In this document: positions 28,881-41,187 of the stretch, one piece after another
How positions within the stretch are numbered: the first letter of the stretch is position 1
How the letters are laid out: each line of letters starts with the position of its first letter
Assembly: GCA_009760855.2 (NCBI GenBank)
Contig: WPIO01000088.1
Location: 1,223,501-1,287,500 of the forward strand
DNA from: Cristatella mucedo
Taxonomy: Eukaryota > Bryozoa > Phylactolaemata > Cristatellidae
Length of the DNA: 64,000 nt
Direction of reading: 5' to 3'
The notes under the pieces: model-generated
The model's database searches: none
Seen by the model: only the letters and a program-made list of their open reading frames with translations
What the model was told of the DNA's origin: nothing
Made by a program: the position numbers and the translations under genes

Positions 28881-29681
28881 GCCAAACCCGAGGCAATTGA
28901 CTCTTTCTCCTCGCTCCGCTTCCGCTTCCGCTTTAGGACGTGGGTATCCTGGGTATAGCGCGTTTGGCTGCTATTTGTTTAACATCGAGCCGAGCGTCGA
29001 GAGCTGAGAGCAGTGGTCTCGGCCTGCGGTCTCGCTGCTATCCCTGTAGACGGCACCGCGAGCTCGCCGAGAAAGCGAGCACTGAGCGATGCAAGCTCGG
29101 AGACTTCAGCGAGTGAGCCTACATTGAGCATTTATGCGCGCTTGGCTCGTACTCTCGTTCCCAGTCCTTGTATTACGACATTCCGACCCGCCTCTCGAGC
29201 TCCGAGATTCACGGTGGCTCGCACGTAAATACCGGCGGCAATGAGGCTCGAGCAGTTAGCGAAAACTCTGCACCTCGGTGGCCTACCCATCTAGGTCGCA
29301 GCTGCTGCGTTACACCGCTCTCCCGCCTACAATAGCTCCTTGTGGAGCGGGCTGCAGCTCAGCTTGGAGCTTGGATTCTGTCGCTCACTTTTCTTTTCTT
29401 TCTGCGGCGTCTGAAATACTCGAGATGCGTGCAGAATCGTCGAAGCATCCAGCAATCCGACTTCTGACTCGAGCCATTTAGCTGCGCCTCTAAGCGGCAA
29501 GATGGTGAACTTCCGTCAAGCGGCAAGATGGCGAAGCAGTGTCTTCCGTGACAGAACTGCCACGACTCAGCGAAGCGAGTCCACAGGCAGCGAGCTGCTC
29601 GCGTATTATCATTATCATTATTATTATACTCAGCCTATCTACGGCTTAATTAAGCTACGTCACAAATAGGTGTCCTCGGGG

Positions 29682-29682
<1 letters not shown>
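28881..29682. other. No recognisable gene
   Basis: Unsupported short open frames. ATT-type repeat at about 29605-29630. A repeated CAAGCGGCAAGATGG word lies at about 29490-29530. Confidence 0.5.

Positions 29683-29754
<72 letters not shown>
29683..29754. repeat. (CTG)24 trinucleotide repeat
   Basis: 72 bp of uninterrupted CTG (CAG on the minus strand). No coding context is visible on either strand. Confidence 0.97.
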
Positions 29755-30565
29755 AGCACTCGTACGGCACTTGAGAACGTTTGGTCGTTCAGAGTTCTAA
29801 AACTTCCTCAGACTTTCAGAATTCTTAAACGACGAATCTAAAAGTAAGCTCCTCTGCCAGGGTTAAATATTTTTCGTTTTCGTCGATAGGCGGCAGCAGG
29901 GCAAGACTCGAACGAGCAGCGCTCTCTCGAGCTCTCTCTTTCTCTCTCTCTCCCGAGGTCTTGATGTTCGAGCGAGGCCACCTTCTACCGTTCTCTGCAG
30001 ACGGAGGGGCGAAGTTGCAGCCAAACTACCTAGCGCGGGCGACGTTCGCTCCAAAGCTCCGGGAGGGCAGTCGACCTCCGGGAGGGCAGTCGACCCTTCG
30101 CGCACGAGCGAGGCCGAGACAAGGCTACGAGGCCGGAAACGAGCATCGCGGAGCGTACCCAGCGAAACGTACCTGTGCAACGGCGAAGCGGCTCCGTCGG
30201 CTGGACATGCCGCGCTGCTCCGATACTGCACCGAAGCCGCAGGCGTTCTCTCGATCCGATTGGGAGAGCGGGCCGCGTGCCGTGGCCTGCACTGCTGCTC
30301 CCGCCACCCGCCTCCGTCGTTCTTTGGCGATCGGCTGAGCGGGCACTGAATCTCGCTCGCACGTGCTGCGGCGCTGCCGCGGCTCCGCCTAATGTCGGCT
30401 GCAGCAGCAGACGAGGTCCCTCGTCGTCTGCTGCCGAGTGCAAGAGTGAGCGGCGGCCCCCCTGCGCGACCGAGCCGCTCAGCCGCCGCTCAGCCGATTA
30501 GCGGGGCTTTTCAGCTCTCGCTCTCTCGCTGCGCGTGCGGCACGCTGCCCTGCTAAGCTGATTAC

Positions 30566-30568
<3 letters not shown>
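29755..30568. other. CpG-rich intergenic DNA
   Basis: A 20-bp unit with CTCCGGGAGGGCAGTCGACC is doubled at about 30056-30098. GC- and CpG-rich from about 29990 to 30530. No recognised gene. Confidence 0.5.
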
Positions 30569-30664
<96 letters not shown>

Positions 30665-30674
30665 GAGGGGAGAC

Positions 30675-30764
<90 letters not shown>
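30569..30764. repeat. (GA)n/(GACA)n microsatellite array
   Basis: GA dinucleotides flanking a pure ACAG tetranucleotide block (about 30681-30727). Confidence 0.97.
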
Positions 30765-30767
<3 letters not shown>

Positions 30768-31606
30768 AGAGTTCCCTTTGCGAAGGAGCCCGCTTTGGCA
30801 ACAGGTGAAGCGGTGGCGGCAGGGCTGCAGCTGCTGTCGTAAGAGGCGGAAAGGGATAGCACGTCGGTGCGCGCAGCAAACGACGTGCGGAGCAGCGCCA
30901 AGCGACGGTGAGAACCCGAGCGAGGACCTTCGCGACCGCCTGGCTCTCGCCCAGCCATGCCCCGCCCTATCCCCCCTCCATGGCGGCTCTCCCCCGGACC
31001 TCGGACCACGATAGCGGGTGCACGGCGGGCGCCGCCTGTCTTTCAGGTTTCATACGTTTGCGTCGTCGGGGGAGGGAGAGTTTCGGCGGAAAAAAGGAAA
31101 TACAAAATATCGTGATGCACCCTATAAAAAACCGGGGAAGAAACCGCCTCGAGGCGATGCGACAGTCGTTGTCGCTCGTACGGTCAGACGCCACGACGAG
31201 CCGGACATTACGTAGTCGAAACCGGACGCAAGAGCTGCTGCAGCATTTGGCCTCGTCGCGGCCTCCGAATTTGGCCGGCGACCGCGGCACCACACCACCG
31301 CAGCCGCCGCTGCCGTTCGAATCCTGAACCGGGAGGCGGCCTATCCCAATGTTTGCCCTCCGCGACAGCCTTGCATACACTGTCGGCAATTGTCGGCACC
31401 CTAATGATGATGTTTACATTACAGCCACAGACACGCTCGCTAAACGTGCCTCGGACCCGCTGTCAGTCGGCCTTTCGCCCGATCGGAGGCTTAGGGGGGA
31501 CGTTCGCTAGTCTCCTAATTAGCCGCTCGATCTCGCGTCGCTCTTGAGTTAGGGTGCGACGGCAGGGCAGCCGCGGAGGCATCCGTCCGCGACCGCCTGC
31601 GGGCGT

Positions 31607-31639
<33 letters not shown>

Positions 31640-32335
31640 ACTCCGGCTGCATACGCTTGCAGCTGGGCCGACCGCCAATTCTGCCGACCGCCAATTCTTC
31701 GGAGGATGAATCCGAAACAGTGTCGACCCTGGCGCCGAATCGAGGCTTTATGGCTAAACACTGGCTCGCTAGTTATTGCCCAAAAAATTGAGCCAAACCA
31801 CTTCTCGGATTCCATTTCAGGAGCTTGCTCCGAGAGCTACAGGAGATCGCTCCAGGAGCTTGCTCCGAGAGCTCCGCTTCGCTGAGCGCTTCTCTTTCGT
31901 TACGTTGCTACACATTAAACGAGCAAATTGGCATCCGGCCGGAGCCGGAAATGGTTCGAGCTGTCGGGCGAGCTAACCGCTTGCTCCGCTCTTCTGTTCC
32001 GGAGGCACGAAGGTCAAGATCGACAGGCTCGGCCGCGCGCTCGGCCGAGCCCATTTGAGATATTTGAGCCGAATTGGGAAGCGAGACACGAGTACACGTA
32101 CGCGGGCCAGCAGATTACTAAAGCAGCTGCGCGGGATTTTTCGGTGGCGGCGTTGGACGCTCTGCCTAGTAAATCCTCTGGCAATGGTCAGCTCAAGCAG
32201 TATCGGAAAGCAGCGACAGCTCAGCCGATTAACCTCAGCGGATCAACCTCAGCTGATTAGCTGATTAATTAATCTCAATAATATAGCGGCAGAAGAGCCT
32301 TTACGGCTATCGCCGACGCTTGCAGGGCGAGATAG
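30765..32335. other. GC-rich intergenic DNA with CCG tract
   Basis: (CCG)n at about 31608-31640. A 21-bp block with AGGAGCTTGCTCCGAGAGCT occurs at about 31819 and 31854. No supported coding sequence. Confidence 0.5.
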
Positions 32336-32416
32336 AGGAACGCCGGCTGCACGACTCGAACCCACGCGACCTGGGTGGTTCGCGAAGAGCGAACACCTCA
32401 CCTAATGGGCTACGAC
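32336..32416 (-). mobile_element. tRNA-derived SINE head (group D), copy 1
   Basis: Minus strand: TAGCCCATTAGGTGAGGTG (A-box region) and GTGGGTTCGAGTCGTGC with a good B box (GGTTCGAGTC). The same head type occurs at 37.4 kb on the same strand. A decayed tRNA pseudogene is an alternative. The T-arm is intact-looking but a full cloverleaf was not established. Confidence 0.6.
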
Positions 32417-33173
32417 CCAGTACTGAACCGACTAAGTGCGACCCCGTGACCCCGCGCTGCGGCCGTTGTAAGCAGCTTCCGGTCCCACAACACTTCATGG
32501 AGTGGTGCTGAGCCGTAAATAGTGGCAATCGATTGCGATTTCGCTCCGTTCAATCTTTGTTTTCCCGTCCATGTACCGGCCGTTCCTGACCACTGGCAAT
32601 TTTACGTCCAGTGATTCTGGAAATCGAAGGAAATGCTTACAAAATCATAAAGCACTTTTCCCAGCCGTTCCAAATGTTACGCATTTGGAAGCTCGTGAAA
32701 AGCGCTCGACAAGAACGCGCACGCACGCGAACGCACACAAAAACGCGAAACCATGCGCAGGTACGGTCACTCGAACGCACACAGGCACGCACCCACGCGC
32801 GCGCGCGCACGAAGGCTCGCACACACGAACGCACACACGAACACACGCACGCGCACGCACGGGAGACTGTCATCTCATCTTAATGCGTGCAGCGGTTTAC
32901 CTCTAAGACGGCGGTGCAATTTTTCTTCCGCCGCTCCCGTTAGTCAGCAAACAGCAAGCGGCCGCGGCTCCATTTGTTGTCGCTGAAACAGCGACCCTTT
33001 TTTCGACTCTCCAGGCGCTCAAGCTCAAGCTTTTTTGCTTCGAGACGACCGAGACGAGCGAGCGAGACTCTATCGACTTGAACTCGACCTGAGGGCGGCC
33101 TCGAGCCTCGAGCTCGACCAGAGCGACACTGCCATCGTAAAATCGACCCCGCCCGCCCGACCGGTGGCAGGTG

Positions 33174-33211
<38 letters not shown>

Positions 33212-33394
33212 GCGGCCATAGCTGCGTCTATAGCTGCGTCACCCCGATATCCGAGCGGCTTCTTAGCCCTAGCGCTTTCGCCCTGCCGAGGGTGGCCGCT
33301 AGCAAAAATGGTCGTCGATCGTGATCTAAATGCACGGTCTCCAAAGGATTTGAGGTTTGCACGAGGCGGTGGGAAACTTTTGGATTCCTAAAAG
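32417..33394. other. CG/CA-rich and CGG-repeat intergenic DNA
   Basis: CGCACG/CACACG-rich stretch at 32714-32865 and (GGC)n at about 33174-33217. No gene. Confidence 0.5.
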
Positions 33395-33700
33395 TGGGTG
33401 GTACGATGCTTAACCTGGTGGGGGAGTAGATCTGAGAGATAGGCTGGAGCCAAATAATGAAGAGTGACCCAAAAGTGAGCGACGAATACCTTGAAATCGA
33501 TCCGTTGCTTGACTGGTAGCAAGTGCAGGTCGGCGAGAAGTGGTGCGATGCCAGAACTGCGACGCTCACGACAGACAAGCCTAGCTGAGCAGAGTTTTGC
33601 ACCAGCTGTAAGCGCCTGATCAAGCACATGCCGGAAGGCCAGCGATCAGTCGATCCGCCGAAGACCGCACCTATCGAGCCAAAATTCGGCTGCACATTGT
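33395..33700 (-). mobile_element. L2/CR1-like LINE coding fragment
   Basis: Minus strand encodes RRLQLVQNSAQL (complement of about 33590-33625) and, in another frame, LADLHLLPVKQRIDFKVFV then LAPAYLSDLL (complement of about 33430-33540). These correspond to the AxRLQLVQNAAARL ... LHWLPVxxRIxFK ... LAPxYLxDLL segments of L2/CR1 ORF2. A frameshift separates the two parts. Family assignment (A, B or another) is not clear. Confidence 0.8.
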
Positions 33701-35359
33701 AACGATCGCTTAGAACCGGCATTCGCTCGAAGTTCGAGCTTTGCGCCATTGCCACCGCTACCCGGTCGATTCTCGCCTCGGCGGATTGCGGTCAGTCGTC
33801 GTAGCCCCTCCCCCTTGCAGTGCAAGCACAGTCGTCGTCGCTTCTCGCACAAGTTGGCTCGAGCTCGGGGCCGAGCTGTGCGCATGCGCGGCGGCAGAGG
33901 CGCCCATGCGCACAGGTCGCGCCTCGCTCTCCCACGGCTACATTGCCTTCACTGCCGTTTGTCTGTTCATGCGACAGAAGCGACTGCTGAGAGCCAGTTG
34001 AAACAAGCTCAAACCGCACTCCGATGGCCAGTGAGAGAAGTGGCCGGGTGGGAGAAGTTTGGCGTTCGTATGCACATATTGACTCGTATCGATCAATAAA
34101 TCAGATGTATGCGCGTGGGCGAATGTGTGCGCGTGTGGATGTGTGCGCGTGTGGATGTGCGCGCGAGCGTCTGCGAGTGCACTAGTGCACGGATATATAC
34201 AGCACATGTTGAGTACGCGCGTGTGTGTGTGGGCGCGCGCGCGAACGCGAACGCGTGTGAAGCTGCGCGAGTCTAGAGCGGGTAGATTTACAGAAAGGCG
34301 TTAATTTCGTCCGCCGCTGTCCGTTCAAAGCAAAACGCGCGCCGGCGCGAGCGAACTCGCCAAACCAATAAAAAACGAATGCCTCCAGACTGAGCGCACT
34401 TCCTGTGAAAACGCCTATCTATTTTCTGATCGGCCTGGACGGCAGCCGCAGAAGTAGCCGCAGGAAAGCCCGCAGTCTGCTCACGTCGTCAGCTCGATCC
34501 CCACTGTCCTCAATGTCTCCTGAATGATCCCTGCTTCGCTCGCTCGCCCGGGTGGTGCCGCTTCGCCTCCGCTCTGCTCCGCATTCCGGCAGCGTGGCGA
34601 GCGCGCCGGCTTTGAAGTGGCTAGCGGCCTATTCTTTGATTCGAAAAGGCCGCCAGCCACTTCAGAAAGGGCCGACGTCCGCCCTCCGCCGCAGTTCCGC
34701 TACCTGTAAATCAAGCTTACGCTCGCTCCGGTCATCGGCGGAGTCAGCCGGCCGCAAAAAATTGCCTCTTGCAATGCGCGCACGACATCACACGCCGCCG
34801 CCGCCGCCAGTCCCGACAGCGGCCGGTGGCCTTTGGTCGCTGCGTATTTTCCCTCTGTTCGCTGCGACGAGCAGGCGCAGTCGAGTGCGCAGCGTCACGG
34901 ATGCGGTCACCACCACCACGCCCACCTCACCTGTCTGCCCACCCTTTGCAACTGCCCACCCTTTGCTGCTGCGCCGTCGCCTCCGAACGCCGCCGCCGCC
35001 ACCGCCGCCGCAGCGATCCCTTCCCTCAGCACCGACGCTTCCCACATCCACGTGCTCCGTCAAACGTCTTGTGCGAAGTCCGGCCGACCTCTAGAGTCGT
35101 CGATCGCCTCGAGCCGGCTGAGCTGAAGCCGTGACTCCAAGAGTCCGGCTGGGCTAGAGCGGAAAAGTAGGCACCCCTGAAGAGACAGCGTAGCTTGATG
35201 TGCGTCAGAGGCGTCTCGCCCTCGCGTCGCCGTGACGTTTTGCTATGCAAATCCGAGAATGGACGCTGTCACATGAGCCCCTCTGCGACTGATTCCCCTC
35301 TTTTTCTCCTCTTCCCCACTTTCTCTCTTTCCTCACCATCTCGCGCTGTCTTCTCCTTG
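33701..35359. other. CpG-rich intergenic DNA with NRF1-like site
   Basis: CpG-rich with a palindromic GCGCATGCGC at 33880-33889 and a nearby CATGCGCA (33905-33912), which resemble NRF1 sites. GTGCGCG-type alternating purine-pyrimidine DNA at about 34100-34255 could adopt Z-DNA. No gene recognised. Confidence 0.45.
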
Positions 35360-35455
<96 letters not shown>

Positions 35456-35464
35456 ATATCTATA

Positions 35465-35507
<43 letters not shown>

Positions 35508-35650
35508 ATATCTATATATCTACCTATCTCTCTCTCTATCTCTCTCTCTTTATCTATCTATCTATCTATCTATCTATATATCTATCTCTCTATATATCTA
35601 TATATCTATCTATCTATATATCTATCTATCTATCTATCTATATATCTATA

Positions 35651-35685
<35 letters not shown>

Positions 35686-35686
35686 A

Positions 35687-35737
<51 letters not shown>

Positions 35738-35738
35738 A

Positions 35739-35821
<83 letters not shown>

Positions 35822-35878
35822 ATATCTATCTATCTATCTATCTATCTATATCTATCTATCTATCTATCTATATATCTA

Positions 35879-35973
<95 letters not shown>

Positions 35974-36034
35974 ATATCTATATATCTATCTATCTATCTA
36001 TCTCTCTATCTATCTATATATCTATCTATCTATA

Positions 36035-36065
<31 letters not shown>

Positions 36066-36132
36066 ATATCTATCTCTCTATCTCTCTATATATCTATATA
36101 TCTATCTATCTATCTCTCTATCTCTCTATCTC
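35360..36132. repeat. (TCTA)n tetranucleotide array, about 750 bp
   Basis: A short (CT)n lead-in, then TCTA repeats interspersed with TATATC and CTCTCT variants to 36132. The 351-residue open frame across it (Ile/Tyr/Leu/Ser repeats) is a by-product of the tetranucleotide. Confidence 0.98.
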
Positions 36133-37019
36133 CCCTGCAGTCTGCCTGATTCTGCCTCCTATTTTTCTGGGTAGGTCGAACAGCTCGCGGAGCGAGCGGA
36201 TGCATTCGAACTTGTATCCCCCTAGTGAATGCCCGCCGATTCGATTGTAGGCGCCCGGCATTCTCCTATTCTATTGCTCGTTCCTCGCCCGCGTGGTCGT
36301 TGAGTCCTGCGCATCCGCCGCCGACGCCGCCGTCGAAGCCACAGCCGCCGCCGCCGCCGCCGCCGCCGCACTCCTGAAGGATCCTGTCCGCTAGGATCAA
36401 AGAGCCGGGCGGCTCGGAGCGGAATGGCGTTGGTCGACTTCGTGGCTCGGTTTCCGTTTCCGGTGGCGCCCGGTGGCAGCCGGTCGGTGGGCGCTGGGCG
36501 TCCCGGCGTCCGGGTATTCCCCCGGCGTCCGGCAACTCGGCTCGACGAATAGTCGGTGCCCGAGCGAAAGGATCTGCCGAATGCTGACCTGATCCTGAGA
36601 GGGAATGGGCTGGAAAAAGGAGCCGAAAAAGGAGCGGAAAAAGGAGCGGAAAAATCGTCGATAAATCGACCGATTCGCAGGGCACGTGGTCGCGTCCACG
36701 GTTGGCTTGCCCCGAATCAAAGTGGCAAGTGCACTATCTGACGGACGGCGCGGCGAAGAAGGACAGGGAAATGGCGCTCGAACGCGCGCTAGCGCGCTCC
36801 GGATTTCGCCAGCGGCGGCGGCGCTCTCGAGCGGTGCAGACACAGTGGCCGGGCACAGTAGGGAAAGAAAGGGAGGTGTGTGGCTCCGGCTTTTCGGGGC
36901 GGCGTGCACGGCAGCGCTCCTGCCAACGAGGCATCGGGCGTTCGGAGCGCGAGCAGAGAGCTGCGGCCAGCGGCTTCGAGCCGATGCGAGCTGCCTGCTG
37001 AATTGGGATAGAAAGAGCG
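36133..37019. other. GC-rich intergenic DNA; 12-bp tandem
   Basis: (CCG)n at about 36341-36370 and four copies of an AAAAAGGAGC(C/G)G(A)-type 12-mer at about 36610-36655. No recognised gene. Confidence 0.5.
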
Positions 37020-37115
37020 AGATGATGGTAATAGTAATGAAAGTGAGAAATTTGTCTAACGCCCCAATAGAACTTGATCTCCTCTTTCTAGCCACTTTAC
37101 TTATTGCGTAAAGAA
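37020..37115 (-). mobile_element. LINE/SINE 3' tail (family A)
   Basis: Minus strand: CGCAATAAGTAAAGTGGCTA then GAAAGAGGAGATCAAGTTCT and GGGGCG before a short ATT-like end. Colinear with the family-A tail. Confidence 0.6.
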
Positions 37116-37388
37116 GACTCGCCATATGTCTTAGTGATAACGTGAGTCGTGTCAGTACGCATGACCACAAACAAGGGAGTTAAAAGAGTTCAGGAGCAAA
37201 GTTCAGGAGTAAATGCTGTAACCTGGATGTAACTCAGGGATTCAGGGCCTCTGGCTTCCTCTCTGGCGACAAGCTAGAGGATAAAAAGATGTCAGACAAA
37301 GGTCAGCTGATCTGAGAACTGCTCGCCTCGCTTACACAGTGGCAGGGGAGCCTTGGGGGCAATCGGCGCCGAACTCAAAGCAGGCGAT
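37116..37388. other. No recognisable feature
   Basis: No gene or repeat identified. Confidence 0.5.
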
Positions 37389-37475
37389 GCAATATCGTCT
37401 GCTGCGAAAGCGACTCGAACCCACGTGACCCGGGTCGCAAAGACCGACACCATCTTAGCCCTGGGTCTTAGGCTG
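37389..37475 (-). mobile_element. tRNA-derived SINE head (group D), copy 2
   Basis: Minus strand: GACCCAGGGCTAAGATGG (A-box region) and GGGTCACGTGGGTTCGAGTC with a good B box. Same order and spacing as 32336-32416. Confidence 0.6.
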
Positions 37476-38389
37476 GCGTGACGTCAGCCGAAACGGAGAG
37501 CCGACGGACTGAGAGGATAGAGCGGCAAAGTTGGACGGCGCTATGTCTGACGCTACGTCTACATGAGGGAACGTTTTTTCTTCTCTTGTGCTGTACTTAT
37601 ACCATCGGTCATTCGGCCACCTACGGTCCGAGAGTAAATGCAGATGGTACATGATAAATAAACAGATTTCCACAACTAGTAAGTAAGCAAATAGTGACAA
37701 ATGCAGATGGCGACGGGCGAGGGCAGACGTCGGTCGAGGCTTCTCGCTGTCTGCATTGCAGCTGGACAAGCGATGAAGCATGCAGCCGGATCGCAGACAG
37801 GTGGCTAGGCCGCCGGCCGCCGGCCGCTGCAAGCCACTGTCTTGCGGCGACGGCAGCGGGGGAGCGCAGCACGGGTGACCGCAGCGATGAGTCGACGGCT
37901 GCTGCGGTCACCTGCCTGCTCCGCTGAGCAGCTGCTGCGCTGTGCTCGGCCGAGCATGTGCTCCGCTGAGCCACAGGCTGCTCGCTCACCTGTTGCACGC
38001 CCGCTCACCCGCTGCTCGCTCATCTGTTTCGCTCGCCGGCGACAGAGACGCCGACGTCCGCGGCCGTCTGCGATGTCGACGGCGAGCTGCCGCCGCTGCA
38101 GCCGCCATTTCGGTCGGCGGCGGCGCACGAGTTGAGGTTGCGCCAGTCGCGTAACCCCTCTCAATTGAGCTTTCGCTCTGACTGCGCCAGCGATCCGCCG
38201 GCGCCGCCGTTCACCTCTCGAGCCCACCGCCCCGTGGCCATTTCGAAGCGTGCTGGCCGGGATTAGGGGGCAGCGCTCGAAAAAGGCGGCGGCGACATTT
38301 GTCGCTCGGATATTACACGATTACGAGTGGCTGGATTGGCTGCAGCAATGTGCGAAATGCCCGCCATCGCTGCTGCCATCGGCCATAGG
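37476..38389. other. CpG-rich intergenic DNA
   Basis: High CpG density from about 37740 to 38240 with no recognisable coding sequence. Confidence 0.5.
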
Positions 38390-38461
38390 AGCGAGAGAGA
38401 GAGAGAATGAGAGAGAGAGAGAGAGAGAGAGAGACGGTAAGTTAGCACCAGAGAGTAGTGA

Positions 38462-38518
<57 letters not shown>

Positions 38519-38640
38519 ATAAGGAATGATGGGAGAGGGATGGAGGGAGGGGTGAGAGAGGGAGATGGATATGGGAGAGAGATGAAGGGAGGGGGTGAGA
38601 GGAGGAGAGGGCTATGGGACAGGATGCTTGAGGGAGGCGA
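38390..38640. repeat. (GA)n and GGGA-rich array
   Basis: (GA)n at 38390-38433 and 38464-38515, then a degenerate GGGAGAGAGATGGAGGG-type stretch. Confidence 0.9.
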
Positions 38641-38904
38641 CGCTCGTCTTAAGCGTCGCCTCAGCTCTACGCCCTGAAAAGCGATCACGCCCAGACAGTG
38701 TCGCGAGGTGACTGGGACCGGTGGCGGCAGCGGCTACTTGACCGTCTCGCTTTGGCCGCTCTGCTCGCTCGTTGGCAACTCTTTGCGAAACTCGCCTGCC
38801 TTCTGATATTAGTCAAACTCCCGTCAAGTCGCACGCTCAGTTCGACGTGACGCGTTCGCAGAATGCGCTCAACGTTCATCGTGAATTCGATAAGCTTTGG
38901 TCGG
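38641..38904. other. No recognisable feature
   Basis: No gene recognised. GAGGCGACGCT (38634-38644) and AAGCGTCGCCTC (38651-38662) form a short hairpin. Confidence 0.5.
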
Positions 38905-38935
38905 AAGAGAGGGAGAGAGAGAGAGCAGAGAGAAA

Positions 38936-38970
<35 letters not shown>

Positions 38971-39129
38971 AATGAAAGAGCTCAGAGAAAGAGCGGCGGG
39001 TGTGGTGACGGAGACGTAGATACGGACGATAAGATAGTAGATAGATAGATATGTAGATAAATAGATAGACAGATATATGAATAGATAGATAAATAGATAG
39101 ACAGATATATGAATAGATAGATAGACAGG

Positions 39130-39161
<32 letters not shown>

Positions 39162-39232
39162 GACGGACAGAGACGGACAGAGACAGAGGGACAAAGACAG
39201 ACAGACAGGCAGATAGAGAGACACGCAGAGAG
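38905..39232. repeat. GA, GATA and GACA/GACG compound array
   Basis: GA dinucleotides, then GATA units with ATGAATAGATAGATAAATAG-type period, then GACA and GGACAGAGAC blocks. Confidence 0.95.
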
Positions 39233-39803
39233 TAACAACGCTTTAAGCGGCGGAGGAAATGCTCACGCTGCAGCGAGATTTAGCAAAGATTTGAATGCCC
39301 ACTCTGCGAAAACACGGGGAGCGATCCATTTACGAAGGATGAACCAGGATCGGCAGCCTAACCTTACTCCTAAAGCACACACGTTTTACTACTTTACGTT
39401 TTACCACTACCGGCGTTTCGCGGTATTTTGTCAGTGGATCTAAGCCCCCCCTGCCGATACAGCGCCGCCGTTACAGTCACGTGTCACACACAGTACGAGT
39501 CAGCGCCGAGTCACACAGTCACGTGCCTTCGCTGCGAGGCCTCCGTGTCGAGGCATCCGCATAGCGAGCTGCAGATTCGGATGAAATTCCGACCGCGACT
39601 GCCACCGGCTGCGTCATTTCCGGCTTCTGCGGCCCTTGCCGCGAAGCCAGGGAGCCGTGCCGGCAAATTTAGCCGGAGCGGCGACGCGCTGCGAATTTGA
39701 AATTGCACCCGGTACTTCGCCAGCGGCAGCCGTCGCAAGGTCAAGGCCAGCAGCTCAGATGCCGTCCGCTTGCTTTTCTCAAAGCTTGCCTACCGTTTCT
39801 CGC

Positions 39804-39805
<2 letters not shown>
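39233..39805. other. No recognisable gene
   Basis: GC-moderate intergenic sequence. TCACACA(C)AGTC(A)CG(A)G words recur near 39475-39520. Confidence 0.45.
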
Positions 39806-39834
<29 letters not shown>

Positions 39835-39990
39835 CATTCGTAATGGCACCTCAGAGAGCTTAATCTGTTTCTAGGCGCTTTAATTACGCTGCAAGAATGT
39901 TTAGTGGGAGCACGCTCAATGGCAACGAGCATGCTGGATGCTCAGAGGTGCACACGCACACGATCAACATTTAAATACGGTTAGTGGCGT
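39806..39990 (-). mobile_element. LINE 3' end (family A) with long ATT tail
   Basis: (AAT)10 at 39806-39832 is the complement of the ATT-repeat tail, followed on the minus strand direction by AAGCTCTCTGAGGTGCC, TAGAAACAGATTA, GCGTAATTAAAGCGCC and AGCATGC-type 3' UTR blocks. Confidence 0.7.
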
Positions 39991-40399
39991 AGCGTAGCAC
40001 GGCACAGTGTGCCGTATGTGAGCTGCTAGAACGCTTCGGCTCCGCCGCCGCGACCTCGAATCTCGTGGTGCGCTAGAAGCAAACAGCACCTTTTCATCGA
40101 AATTCAGGCCCGTTTGTGACGGGTTGGCGTTCCTGGCGACGACGTTCATTTCCGGTTAGACGCGTTCCGGTTGGTTTCCGCCTCGCGCTAGCAGCTCCTC
40201 GCGTCTCAGGCAGCCGAGAAATTGCCGCGCTCGCCTTGCCTGCATTTCCTCCTTCAGCGAAGCAGCGACGCGCTTCCGCCTGCGCGCTTCCGTCTGCGCG
40301 CTTCCGCCTGCGCGCTTCCTCCAGCGAAACACCGACGCGGGGGTGCCGTGTGCTTTTTTCTGCAGGAGCGCGTCTGCACGCGACCACCGTACTAAAAAG
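39991..40399. other. GC-rich intergenic; 16-bp tandem
   Basis: CGCGCTTCCGCCTG-type unit repeated three to four times at about 40269-40318. No gene. Confidence 0.5.
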
Positions 40400-40545
40400 A
40401 AAACATATCCTTCGTGTAGTGCCCCGCGAGAACCTAATCTTTATGAACGCGTCTCGCGTACGCCCGCAGCGTTCTAGTCCGCTACCTCGGTCGTCGAAGG
40501 CGAGCACCTTAACCTTGACCCCTTTGCAAAACCAGGGACGTCCGC
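40400..40545 (-). mobile_element. tRNA-derived SINE (group B), decayed copy
   Basis: Minus strand ends with AGATTAGGTTCTCGCGGGGC. The head retains AAGGTTAAGGTGCTCGCC and CGAGGTAGCGGAC. Blocks are in the same order as 42928-43075, but the A and B boxes are eroded. Confidence 0.6.
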
Positions 40546-40984
40546 CGTCCTGCTTTAGGCAGCTCTGCGAATACAGAGATCGACCCGGGTCCATCCGCTC
40601 GCGCGCCTGCGCACTTCCGCCGGTGCGCTTTCGCTATCCTCATCGTCTGCCATTCACCCCGTCAGCATTCTCCGTGGCTGGCCATTTTCGCAGTCGTCCG
40701 CACTGCGTTGACGTTCAAATAATAGAGTGTGATCTCGTCTTTGGCAGCAGCAGCCTTCTATATGGCTCCTCACTTCTGCTTCTGTTCACTTCCACTTCTG
40801 CGCACTTACGCTTCCTCTCTTTTTGTGAGGACCGAAACCGGGTTAGGCTTTGGGGCGGGGTGAGCTACAGGAAACTGCTCAGTATTCATTGCCTTTCGTG
40901 GCGCTACATGTGGCGCTCTCTACACGTTAGCTCTCTACACGTTAGCTCCTGCTTCCTGCTTCCCGTAGCATTCTCCTCGCTTTA
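40546..40984. other. No recognisable gene
   Basis: Unsupported open frames only. A 16-bp unit with TCTACACGTTAGCTC is doubled at about 40918-40948. Confidence 0.5.
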
Positions 40985-41007
40985 CTCCTCCTGCCTCTCT
41001 CTCCCTC

Positions 41008-41061
<54 letters not shown>

Positions 41062-41170
41062 TCTCCTCTCTCTCCTTCTCCTCTCTCTCCTTCTCCTCTC
41101 TCCCCTTCTCCCCTCTCTCCTTCTCCTCTCTCTCATTCTCCTCTCTCTCCTTCTCCTCTCTCTCCTTCTC
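40985..41170. repeat. (CT)n and CTCTCTCCTT-type array
   Basis: (CT)n followed by a 14-bp unit of the form CTCCTCTCTCCTTC repeated about eight times. Confidence 0.95.
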
Positions 41171-41187
41171 GCCCTCGGCCGTTTTAC

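Noticed and set aside
29683-29754. Poly-Gln or poly-Leu coding repeat
   Set aside because: No flanking open frame with recognisable protein, and the repeat lies in gene-less DNA.
32336-32416. Functional tRNA gene
   Set aside because: A and B boxes are present but I could not fold a complete cloverleaf with paired acceptor ends, and a similar head recurs at 37.4 kb. A SINE head or tRNA pseudogene fits better.
35195-36250. 351-residue open frame rich in Ile, Tyr, Leu, Ser
   Set aside because: Product of the TCTA tetranucleotide array. No non-repetitive domain.
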